44,419 nt of DNA, taken from assembly GCA_902576395.1 (NCBI GenBank), contig CACGVB010000001.1, positions 1 to 44,419 on the forward strand, in the 5' to 3' direction. A program made the translations under genes and the position numbers. Positions 9,444 through 16,267 of this stretch are shown in pieces. How positions within the stretch are numbered: position 1 is the stretch's first letter; each line of letters starts with the position of its first letter. The notes under the pieces are model-generated. The model was not told the origin of the DNA and did not search any database. It saw only the letters and a program-made list of their open reading frames with translations. Origin of the DNA: an uncultured Pelagibacteraceae bacterium (GTDB lineage: Bacteria > Pseudomonadota > Alphaproteobacteria > Pelagibacterales > Pelagibacteraceae).

Positions 9444-10635
9444 ATATTTTTATCCTTTAATAGAAAATCCATACTCAAATAGTGATATAAGAAAGGGTAT
9501 AAATGTACTTAAATCAAAACAACTAACATTATCAAATGAAACGAAGAAATTTGAAAAAAATTTTACCACAAAACTAAAGTCAAAATATTCATTAATGGTA
9601 AATTCTGGGTCTTCTGCAAATTTATTAGCACTTCAATGTTTAATAAACCCATACAGAAAAAAGAAACTAAAAAAAGGTGATGAAATAATAATTCCAACTT
9701 TGTGCTGGTCAACATCTTTATGGCCAATTATTCAGTCGAATTTAAAACCTGTTTTTGTAGATGTAAACTCAGAAACCTTAAATATTGATGAGGCACAAAT
9801 TAAAAATAAAATAAATAAAAAAACTAAAGCTATTTTACTAGTTCATGTACTTGGAAATTCTTGTGATATGGATCAAATAATGAAAATTAAAAAAAAATAT
9901 AATCTTATTTTGATTGAAGATACTTGTGAGTCATTGGGTAGTAAGTATAAAAATAAATATTTAGGTACTTTTGGGGAATTTTCATCTTTTTCATTTTATT
10001 CATCTCATCAAATTTCTTCTGGAGAAGGTGGTATGATATGTTGTAAGGACAAAACAGATTATAATATAATCAAATCATTGAGATCTCATGGTTGGTCAAG
10101 AGGCACAACATTTGAAAATAAAATTTACAATAAAAATCCACATTTAGATAAAAGATTTATTTTTTTTAATTCAGGTTATAATCTTAGACCAACTGAAGTT
10201 GCTGCAACAGTAGGAAATAACCAATTTAAAAGAATAGACTCATTAATTAGAATGAGAAATATAAATAGAAAAAAAATTATAAATAAACTTTTAAGCAATA
10301 AAATTTTAAAAAATAAGATTGATTTTTATAAAGAAAATAAATTTGTTACCCCATCATGGTTTGGTCTATCTGTAAAGATACTTGAAACAAAAAAAAATAT
10401 AAAAAAAACTTTGGTTAAAAAACTAGAGAAAAATGGAATTGAGACAAGACCAATAATTAGTGGAAATTTTACAAAGCAACCAGCTACTATCAAGTACGGT
10501 CTTTCAAAAAGAAAAAAATATCCAAATACAGATCTTATATATAATAAAAGTTTTTTTATTGGATTACCGACGAAAAAAATTAGTAATAATTATTTAACAA
10601 AAATATCTTTAGCTTTTGAAAAATCATTTAAGTAA
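9436..10635 (+). CDS. PLP-dependent sugar 3-dehydratase, ColD/RfbH-like (DegT/DnrJ/EryC1/StrS fold)
   Basis: The 399-aa protein is of the sugar-aminotransferase fold type: NSGSSANLLAL, GDEIIIPTLCWSTSLWPI, EDTCESLGS with the PLP-contacting Asp162, and GEGGMICC. The lysine that forms the PLP Schiff base in aminotransferases is His here, in SSHQISSGEGG (His191). A His at this place is the mark of the 3-deoxygenating enzymes ColD (His188 in E. coli) and CDP-sugar E1/RfbH. Length fits ColD (about 388 aa). With Gmd just upstream, the likely reaction is C3 deoxygenation of GDP-4-keto-6-deoxymannose. It overlaps both neighbours. The alternative is a DegT-family enzyme of other specificity. Confidence 0.78.
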   Translation: MNKYFYPLIENPYSNSDIRKGINVLKSKQLTLSNETKKFEKNFTTKLKSKYSLMVNSGSSANLLALQCLINPYRKKKLKKGDEIIIPTLCWSTSLWPIIQSNLKPVFVDVNSETLNIDEAQIKNKINKKTKAILLVHVLGNSCDMDQIMKIKKKYNLILIEDTCESLGSKYKNKYLGTFGEFSSFSFYSSHQISSGEGGMICCKDKTDYNIIKSLRSHGWSRGTTFENKIYNKNPHLDKRFIFFNSGYNLRPTEVAATVGNNQFKRIDSLIRMRNINRKKIINKLLSNKILKNKIDFYKENKFVTPSWFGLSVKILETKKNIKKTLVKKLEKNGIETRPIISGNFTKQPATIKYGLSKRKKYPNTDLIYNKSFFIGLPTKKISNNYLTKISLAFEKSFK

Positions 10636-11458
10636 TAAAATAATAGTAGGTTATATTGGTAATAACAGTTTTTTAGCAAAAAAATTTTACAAACAATATA
10701 AAAATAGAATAATATTTAAAGCATACCTTGATGACATCGCAAAACATAATAAATTTAAAAATTGGTTAATCAAAAATAAGGATATAAATATTTTAATAAA
10801 CTTTGCTGCAATTTCATCTGTGAAAAAGTGTGAGAATAATAAAGCAAAAGCATTAAAAATTAATTGTAAGTCTGTTATCAATATACTTAATGTTCTTAAT
10901 AAATTAAAAATGCCTAATTTTGAATATTTTTTAGCAATTTCATCAAGCCATGTTTTTAAAAAATCCTCTTTAAAATTAAAGGAAAATTCTGAAAAAAGAC
11001 CAAATAATTATTATGGTTTTTCGAAACTATCAATGGAAAAATTTATTCTAAAAAACTATAAAAAATTTTTTTTTAAAATTGGTATAGCGCGTATCTTTAA
11101 TTATTATAACAAGAATTCCAAAAATAATTTTTTTATAAATGATGTTATAAATAAATTTAAAAAAAAAGATAAAATAATTAAGTTTACAAATATTAATGCT
11201 TATAGAGACTATATTTCTGTAAAAGATATTAATACAGCCTTGTTTGAAATGATTAATCAAAAATTAGTAGGCGATTATAATATTTGCTCTGGTAAGAAGA
11301 TTTATTTGTCTGATATTGTAAAAAAAATTCACAAAAAGAATAATAAAAAAAAAGTAGCTATTATTAATAAAGGTTATGGAGACTTAATTGGTTCAAATAG
11401 TAAATTAAGAAGAAAAGGATGGAAAATAAGTAATTTTAATATTTTAAATGAGCTTTAA
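10616..11458 (+). CDS. NAD(P)-dependent SDR, RmlD/GDP-fucose-synthase-like
   Basis: This 280-aa extended short-chain dehydrogenase starts with a Rossmann glycine motif in VGYIGNNSFLAKKF. It has NFAAISSVKKCENN, an SSSHVF segment and the catalytic pair in YYGFSKLSMEKF (YxxxK). Later RDYISVKDIN and YNICSGKKIYL match the sugar-epimerase/reductase core. The start is TTG at 10616, overlapping the previous gene by 20 bp. In a colitose pathway the next step after ColD is ColC, a C5-epimerase/C4-reductase of this fold, and this gene is the natural candidate. The Cys/His epimerase residues of GDP-fucose synthase are not clearly visible, so it might only reduce. Confidence 0.68.
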   Translation: MKNHLSNKIIVGYIGNNSFLAKKFYKQYKNRIIFKAYLDDIAKHNKFKNWLIKNKDINILINFAAISSVKKCENNKAKALKINCKSVINILNVLNKLKMPNFEYFLAISSSHVFKKSSLKLKENSEKRPNNYYGFSKLSMEKFILKNYKKFFFKIGIARIFNYYNKNSKNNFFINDVINKFKKKDKIIKFTNINAYRDYISVKDINTALFEMINQKLVGDYNICSGKKIYLSDIVKKIHKKNNKKKVAIINKGYGDLIGSNSKLRRKGWKISNFNILNEL

Positions 11459-12461
11459 ACAAAAAAAAATTATTGTTATTGATAATTCAGATTTATCTTA
11501 CACTGGTGATGATATAAATGGTAAAATAGTAAGAGGTACGGAAACCTCTTTAATTTTACTTTCAGAACAATTTATACGGATGGGGATAAGTGTTGATTAT
11601 TGTAACTCTACAAGATTAAGTAAAGAAGTTAATGGTGTAAATTATTTTAATAAAAATAATATAACTAAAAACAAGTTATATGACCTTGCTATAGTTATTT
11701 CAGATGCTAATGAATTTAAACGTGTTAATTCTTTAAAAAAAGCTGTTTTCTCAAATAGTAATCAACCTTTAGAAAAATTTATAAGAAAAAAACAACTAAT
11801 TCCATTTATTAAGTATAAGCCAACATTGATAACATTATGTGATTATCAATATCAAAAAAGATCATTTCTTACATCATTTTATGGAAAAAAAACTATTCCA
11901 ATAACTGTTGACCCCAAATTTTTAAATATTGATATTGATGAAAATCATATAGCTGAAAAAAAAGTTGTTTATAATATACGATCAAATAGAAATTTAGATA
12001 AATTAATTAATATTTGGTGTGAAAAAATATTTCCATACAACAATGAATTTCAACTTTATATAACTCCAGATTTACTGGAATATAATGATAAACTTAAAAA
12101 AAAAAATATATTTTTAAGATCTATTGGAAGTAGACAGGATATGATTAATGAATTGAAAACATATCGTGCTCTTACCTACCTTGGACATAAATCTGATATT
12201 TTTACACTTACAGCAGAAGAAGCTATTAAATTATGTTTGCCTGTTATTACCTTTGGAATAGGCTCATTAAAAGAGAGGGTAAAGCACATGGAAACAGGCT
12301 ATATAGCAAAAAATGACCAGGATTTTGCTAATTTTACAATTAAACTTCTCAATGATGATGAGTTTTACTTAGATATGAAAAGGAATATGAAAAAAAAACG
12401 TAAGGATAATAATTGGGAGACTATTGCTGATGAATGGATAAAATATTTTTTCAATGAGTAA
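11448..12461 (+). CDS. GT4-like glycosyltransferase (GT-B fold)
   Basis: The 337-aa protein opens with IIVIDNSD and then VRGTETSLILLSEQFIRMG, the usual N-terminal GT4 segment that binds the acceptor side (G-x-E, then a helix). The C-terminal nucleotide-sugar domain is clear: SDIFTLTAEEAIKLCLPVITFGIGSLKERVKHMETGYI. This is the standard EAxxxGxPVIxxxxGxxxExVxxxxxG pattern with Glu225-226 region acids. DFANFTIKLLNDDEF follows. It overlaps both neighbouring genes (11 and 8 bp). It should transfer an activated sugar to the growing surface glycan. Specificity is unknown. Confidence 0.75.
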   Translation: MSFKQKKIIVIDNSDLSYTGDDINGKIVRGTETSLILLSEQFIRMGISVDYCNSTRLSKEVNGVNYFNKNNITKNKLYDLAIVISDANEFKRVNSLKKAVFSNSNQPLEKFIRKKQLIPFIKYKPTLITLCDYQYQKRSFLTSFYGKKTIPITVDPKFLNIDIDENHIAEKKVVYNIRSNRNLDKLINIWCEKIFPYNNEFQLYITPDLLEYNDKLKKKNIFLRSIGSRQDMINELKTYRALTYLGHKSDIFTLTAEEAIKLCLPVITFGIGSLKERVKHMETGYIAKNDQDFANFTIKLLNDDEFYLDMKRNMKKKRKDNNWETIADEWIKYFFNE

Positions 12462-13497
12462 GATTTTGATTTTGAAAAATGACAGAGTAGGGGATCTTTT
12501 CCATTCAATAAAAGGTATTTTATCAATCATTGAAATTAATAAACATAAAAGTAATTGTAATATCGAGATTGTTTTGTCTAATTTTTCGAAAGAAATGGAT
12601 TTTTTGTTTAAAGCAAATAATGTTAAGACAAGTGTATTGAATTATAACCTTAACCTTTTTGATAAATTTAATATAATTAAAAAAATACTTAAAAATAAAT
12701 ATGATAAAATTTATATTCTATCTCCCAAAAACATTTATTTTTACCTACCTCTTATCACAAAATCTAAATTTTATGCAATTACAGTAAAAGATTTTAAAAG
12801 AGATAGACCTTATGATTTTTTAAAAAAAAAATTATACAAATATTATGTTAACGATAGAACAAATAAAAAACTAGGCGATAGTATTTCAAACCTTGTAGAA
12901 AAACTTTGTTATGAAGACTCTCTACAAATCCCAGTATTTCCTAATATTTGTAACAGTGTTATTTCAAATTCTCTGAAAAAAAATATTAATTTATTAAAAA
13001 AAGATTTTATTTATGTTCATTATAAACATTCCTTATTTAGTAAAAATGGTTGGACCTTGGAATCGTTTTTTGATTTATTAAATAAAATTTTAAATAAGAG
13101 AATATATAATACCGACAAAAATTATTTTTATCCAAAAATACTCCTTAGCTCTGATATTGGAAATTATGATTACAATAAATATTTTCTTGAAAAATTTTCT
13201 TTTATTAATTTTGATACTGAGAAATGTAAATTTTTGGACTCAAATATTACATATCTACATAACATTAAGATTAGTGATTTATTTAAAATTATTGCTCATG
13301 CGAGCCATGTAATCTCACCTCATGGAACAATGACTGTTATGGCAAGCTATTTAAATATAAACGTTATAGATATTTATGACGTAACAATTTCAAAAAACTC
13401 ATTTCGTGAATTTAAACCTCAAAATAATAATTATAACTTTCTTATATTAAAAAATAGCAGTGATCAGATAAAAGATAAAATTATTAATTTCCTATAA
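12454..13497 (+). CDS. Second GT9-like (heptosyltransferase-family) glycosyltransferase
   Basis: The 347-aa protein starts ILILKNDRVGDLFHSIKGILSI, matching the GT9 first strand and helix and resembling the gene at 7384. Near the C-terminus, AHASHVISPHGTMTVMASYLNINVIDIYD corresponds to the family's donor-binding segment (S-x-x-SPHGxxxxxAS). The middle is rich in Lys, Asn and Ile and poorly conserved. It is the last gene of the plus-strand operon. Its final 6 bp overlap the end of the convergent tyrosine recombinase gene, with no room for a terminator between them. Function is inferred from family and cluster only. Confidence 0.68.
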   Translation: MSKILILKNDRVGDLFHSIKGILSIIEINKHKSNCNIEIVLSNFSKEMDFLFKANNVKTSVLNYNLNLFDKFNIIKKILKNKYDKIYILSPKNIYFYLPLITKSKFYAITVKDFKRDRPYDFLKKKLYKYYVNDRTNKKLGDSISNLVEKLCYEDSLQIPVFPNICNSVISNSLKKNINLLKKDFIYVHYKHSLFSKNGWTLESFFDLLNKILNKRIYNTDKNYFYPKILLSSDIGNYDYNKYFLEKFSFINFDTEKCKFLDSNITYLHNIKISDLFKIIAHASHVISPHGTMTVMASYLNINVIDIYDVTISKNSFREFKPQNNNYNFLILKNSSDQIKDKIINFL

Positions 13498-14445
13498 CTT
13501 TATTTTGTTTAAAGCATTATTTTTAAATAAATTTGCTTCATTAATATATCTTCTAACCATTTGTGTAGTTTTATGACCAGTCATAGCCATAATATTTCTT
13601 TCTTCTGCTCCAGCTTCAGCGGCTGATGTAGCAAAACCTGATCTTAGACTATGCCCTGCATATTTATTTGAGTCTAATCCTGCCAATGAAGCATATTTTT
13701 TAACGATTAAAGCTACAGATTTATCTGAAATATCAAATATTTTTCTTTTATTTTCTATTGCAAATCCATAAGTCATATAATTTTTTAGAGCTTTTACAGG
13801 ACAATATTTTTCATTATCAAAGTAGGGGATAGCTTTTATAGTTCCTTCTCCAGATTGATCTGTCTTAGATCTTTTAATGACTATTTTGACACCTTCTTGA
13901 ACAAACTCTATATCTTCGTACTCTATATTAACTAATTCCGATCTTCTAAAACCTCCTGCAAAACCTAAAAGTATTAATGCCTTATCTCTCTTGACATCTG
14001 ATGACTTAACTTTCGCTTCTACTAAACCTTTAGCTTTAATTTTTATCTCATTAATCACATTAATAATTAATTTTAACTCATTGATTAATATAGGTTTTTT
14101 AGCAATTTGCCTTGATCCCAAAGTTCTTTTAATGCCATGAAGGTTTTCCATTATTAATGGATGTTTTGTATCTAAATAATGCCCTTTCATCTTATGAATC
14201 ACGCTTATTGAGGCAATTCTTCTCTTTAAGGTGCTAAATTTAGATGATTTAGACAAGTACGTAAGATAAATGGATAGTATTTTAGGCTCTGTGGGCATTG
14301 AAGATAGGCCATTTTTAATACAGAATGCTGAAAAGTCCTTAAAATCAGCCTGATACGCACGTAATGTATTGTGAGCTTTAGAATTCTTTAAGTTTTTTAA
14401 AGTTTCCAATTCAAGGCTTTTAACGTCAGTTATTAAATTATTCAT
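13492..14445 (-). CDS. Tyrosine recombinase / phage-type integrase
   Basis: The 317-aa protein has a SAM-like N-terminal core-binding region (about residues 20-110, with AHNTLRAYQADFKDFSAFC) and a complete catalytic domain: Arg167/168 in GFRRSEL, Lys194 in KRSKTDQSG, His265 and Arg268 in GHSLRSG, His291 in MTGHKTTQM and the nucleophile Tyr300 in RRYIN. All active-site residues are present, so it should be functional. It sits at the edge of the polysaccharide island, convergent with its last gene. A perfect 10-bp inverted repeat (14451-14477) lies just before its start. It could act as island integrase or resolvase, or it could be a Xer paralogue. I see no tRNA at either flank. Confidence 0.92.
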   Translation of the reverse strand: MNNLITDVKSLELETLKNLKNSKAHNTLRAYQADFKDFSAFCIKNGLSSMPTEPKILSIYLTYLSKSSKFSTLKRRIASISVIHKMKGHYLDTKHPLIMENLHGIKRTLGSRQIAKKPILINELKLIINVINEIKIKAKGLVEAKVKSSDVKRDKALILLGFAGGFRRSELVNIEYEDIEFVQEGVKIVIKRSKTDQSGEGTIKAIPYFDNEKYCPVKALKNYMTYGFAIENKRKIFDISDKSVALIVKKYASLAGLDSNKYAGHSLRSGFATSAAEAGAEERNIMAMTGHKTTQMVRRYINEANLFKNNALNKIKL

Positions 14446-14450
14446 ATTTT

Positions 14451-14477
14451 TTTCCGATAACCATTAATTATCGGAAA
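14451..14477. promoter_or_regulatory. Perfect 10-bp inverted repeat before the recombinase gene (possible core recombination site or operator)
   Basis: TTTCCGATAA (14451-14460) and TTATCGGAAA (14468-14477) are exact reverse complements separated by 7 bp (CCATTAA). The repeat ends 5 bp from the recombinase ATG. The geometry of about 10-bp arms with a 6-8 bp centre is that of core sites bound by two tyrosine recombinase monomers. Alternatively it is an autoregulatory operator, or an mRNA hairpin whose GGAAA arm hides the ribosome-binding region. The repeat is visible; the role is inference. Confidence 0.6.
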
Positions 14478-14528
14478 CTATAATATAACACATTTTACAA
14501 GTCAAGCATTTAATGTAAAAGAACCTCA

Positions 14529-14693
14529 ATGCCTAAATATGTATTAATCGGTCTGATTGTTGTTATTGGAACATTTTTAGTTATGAATTACTGGCCAAAA
14601 TTAAAAGAACAAACAAAAAATCGTATTTTAATGATTATTTTTGGAATATTTTTTATTAGCATTTTTGTTCTGCTATTTTTATTAATGTTTTGA
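14529..14693 (+). CDS. Small membrane protein, 54 aa, unknown function
   Basis: This short frame starts at ATG 14529 and ends with TGA at 14691-14693. It predicts two membrane segments: residues 4-18 (VLIGLIVVIGTFLVM) and 31-53 (a stretch rich in Ile, Phe and Leu), joined by a short basic loop (KLKEQTKNR). That gives a hairpin membrane topology. I recognise no family. The next gene starts 6 bp after the stop and shares the AGG-type ribosome-binding site, so the two are probably co-transcribed. The ribosome-binding site of this frame itself is poor. It could still be a chance frame in AT-rich DNA. Confidence 0.5.
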   Translation: MPKYVLIGLIVVIGTFLVMNYWPKLKEQTKNRILMIIFGIFFISIFVLLFLLMF

Positions 14694-14699
14694 GGTTAA

Positions 14700-15173
14700 T
14701 TGATAGATATTATTAGTATTTTAGTTGCTGGAATATTTTCATGCATAATTCTTGATATTCTAGGTTATTTACTCAAATTGATGGGTATTCCAGAACCATC
14801 TTGGGGAATTGTTGGAAGATGGACTTATTATATGCTTAAAAATGCTACTTTTTATAACCCAAATATTGCCCATATGCCTAATTTCAGGTATGAAGTTTTA
14901 CTTGGTTGGATTTTTCACTATTATGTATCGATTTGTTGGGCTGTAATCTATTATTTTTGTTTTTTAATGATAGGTCTAAAAATGACATATTTTTCAGGCT
15001 TTATATTTGGAGCTCTCACAACACTTGCTCCATTACTGATATTTTTACCATTAACAGGACAGGGAGTTTTTGCAAATAAGACTGGAATACCCATTAAAAC
15101 ATCAATTATGTTTCTAATCAGACACTCAATTTATGGAATCGCTATGTATGAAGGTTTTAGATGGTTTAGTTAA
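14700..15173 (+). CDS. DUF2938-like integral membrane protein
   Basis: The 157-aa product has about four membrane helices: near residues 3-25, 66-92, 98-115 and 133-152. It has the composition and order I associate with DUF2938 proteins: an early ILDILGYLLK, GIVGRWTYY, EVLLGWIFHYYVSICWA, then PLLIFLPLTGQGVFA and a final RHSIYGIAMY. No function is established for that family. The start is TTG at 14700 after AGGTTAA. No ATG is available that would keep the first helix. It may form an operon with the 54-aa membrane protein upstream. The structured RNA follows. Confidence 0.7.
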   Translation: MIDIISILVAGIFSCIILDILGYLLKLMGIPEPSWGIVGRWTYYMLKNATFYNPNIAHMPNFRYEVLLGWIFHYYVSICWAVIYYFCFLMIGLKMTYFSGFIFGALTTLAPLLIFLPLTGQGVFANKTGIPIKTSIMFLIRHSIYGIAMYEGFRWFS

Positions 15174-15202
15174 AGCTTTAGATTAAGTTATCCCCATTAT
15201 TC

Positions 15203-15466
15203 AACCCTGTGAAAAACTAAGTATATTCAACGATAAAGTGATACATACAACCTACTCTATCTGATATTGTCTAAAATGAATTAAGAGGCAACTCTTAACT
15301 GACCATCTGGGGAAAAACCGAGAGGTTCAAGCCCAGAGGGCAGAAAGCCTTGCAGAGTAGCGCTAAAATTGTAAGGTGGAGGGCATGGCGGTAGCGCATA
15401 CAACGACGTGCCAAAAACTACTGTTCTTTGTACCTGAAAAGGTGCAAGGAAACAGGGTTTTTTCTT
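15203..15466 (+). ncRNA. Strongly structured non-coding RNA of unknown class, ending in an intrinsic terminator
   Basis: The segment holds far more perfect pairing and more GC than its surroundings. The end strands AACCCTGT (15203-15210) and ACAGGGTT (15452-15459) are complementary. CTACTCT (15252-15258) pairs with AGAGTAG (15354-15360). TTAAGAG/CTCTTAA (15281-15298) closes a GCAA loop. TCTGGG (15306-15311) pairs with CCCAGA (15332-15337) around AACC-GAGA-GGTT. CGCTA (15361-15365) pairs with TAGCG (15392-15396), with GGCA inside able to reach TGCC at 15409-15412 as a pseudoknot. CATACAAC occurs twice (15244, 15397). The RNase P, tmRNA, SRP and 6S cores are not found. It is either a free RNA or a cis leader for ogt. 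Confidence 0.7.
15421..15466 (+). terminator. Long intrinsic terminator between the structured RNA and ogt
   Basis: CTGTTCTTTGTACCT (15421-15435) folds back on AGGTGCAAGG (15440-15449) plus AACAG (15451-15455) around a GAAA tetraloop. This gives about 15 pairs with two G-U and a single bulged A. It is followed by GG and a run of six T, C, four T. The T-run ends 3 bp before the ogt ATG, so read-through would be needed to express ogt from upstream. Its 3' base also pairs with the 5' end of the RNA (15203-15210), which allows a competing fold. Confidence 0.85.
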
Positions 15467-15468
15467 TT

Positions 15469-15744
15469 ATGATCCTTAAAGGCACAAAATTTCAATTAAA
15501 AGTATGGAATTATCTTAAATCTATTCCTAAAGGTGAATTAAGGACTTATTCTCAAGTAGCAATAGCAATCAAAAAGCCAAAAGCAGTAAGAGCTGTAGCA
15601 AATGCCATAGGAAAAAATCCTTATGCTCCAAAAATACCTTGTCATAGGGTAATAAGGTCAGATGGCTCTTTAGGTGGTTATTCAGGTAAAGGCGGGATAA
15701 ATACCAAGAGAAAATTGCTAAAATTAGAAGGTATTTTGCTCTAA
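15469..15744 (+). CDS. ogt: Methylated-DNA-protein-cysteine S-methyltransferase (Ogt/MGMT catalytic domain only)
   Basis: The 91-aa protein is the DNA-binding/catalytic domain of O6-alkylguanine repair proteins: FQLKVWNYLKSIPKGELRTYSQVA, then RAVANAIGKNPYAPKIPCHRVI with the alkyl-accepting Cys58 in PCHR, and GGYSGKGG. The N-terminal RNase H-like domain of full-length Ogt/Ada is absent. The Cys rules out the Trp/Ala alkyltransferase-like proteins. A longer frame from 15376 exists, but its extra 31 codons read through the structured RNA and terminator and look unlike protein, so the ATG at 15469 is preferred. No ribosome-binding site is visible, only the T-run of the terminator. This suggests a leaderless or controlled transcript. 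Confidence 0.88.
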   Translation: MILKGTKFQLKVWNYLKSIPKGELRTYSQVAIAIKKPKAVRAVANAIGKNPYAPKIPCHRVIRSDGSLGGYSGKGGINTKRKLLKLEGILL

Positions 15745-16267
15745 AAATGTTAAATACCAACGTTTTTTTATAAATATACAATATTTAGTATTGATTTTAT
15801 AATATCGCCTATAAGTTGCACCGTAAAATTACAAATGCTTAAAATAGACCCAATTTTGGGCTTTTAAATGGTATATTCGAATATTGCAGAGCTATTTCAA
15901 AATCAGCTTTTTTCCCATAAAAATTTAATCATAATTATTTAAAAAATTTAATAAAATGTTTTTGAAACATGTAATTATCTTAATATTATCATATTAGCTT
16001 GTTTTTTAAGTTATTTATCATTAAGTTTTAGAAATTCTAATTTTATTTATAAACTGGTTTTTATTCCCCACTCTATTCTCATACGATCATGTCTAATTTG
16101 GAAAAAATTATGAATTAATTCAATAAAAATAAGACTTTTTTTATGATATTAATCTTTAAGTTAAAAAAATGAAAAATATTCTATAATTATATTATGTTTA
16201 AAAAAGCATTAAATTTCAATTATATATACTATAAACATAAAGTACTACATTAATATATTAGTAAATG
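15745..16267. other. Gene-free AT-rich stretch between two convergent genes
   Basis: I find no credible gene here. It is unusually long for this genome, whose gaps are mostly under 100 bp. It contains CCCAA-TT-TTGGG followed by CTTTT (15849-15865), a possible weak terminator for ogt, and ATGTTT-TTG-AAACAT (15956-15970), a short inverted repeat. Many A/T runs also occur. It could be a remnant of deleted accessory DNA or hold an undetected small RNA. Confidence 0.5.
15849..15865 (+). terminator. Weak hairpin with T-tract downstream of ogt
   Basis: CCCAA (15849-15853) pairs with TTGGG (15856-15860) and is followed by CTTTT, 104 bp after the ogt stop. With a 2-base loop only about four pairs would form comfortably, so this is a marginal terminator. 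Confidence 0.3.

Noticed and set aside
9436-10635. Ordinary sugar aminotransferase
   Set aside because: The Schiff-base Lys is His191, so transamination by the usual mechanism is not expected.
15189-15197. DnaA box (TTATCCCCA) suggesting an origin
   Set aside because: A single box with one mismatch to TTATCCACA, with no cluster, no dnaA/gidA neighbours and no AT-unwinding arrangement.
15203-15466. RNase P RNA, tmRNA or 6S RNA
   Set aside because: GGGGAAAAACCGAG at 15309 faintly recalls the RNase P GAGGAAAGTCCGGG core, but the AGTCC part and the 3' ACAGAA partner are missing and the RNA is too short. No tRNA-like ends or peptide tag for tmRNA, and no 6S-type bubble, were found.
15376-15468. 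N-terminal extension of ogt (31 extra codons)
   Set aside because: It translates the structured RNA and the terminator, has no similarity to Ogt, and the domain begins right after ATG 15469.
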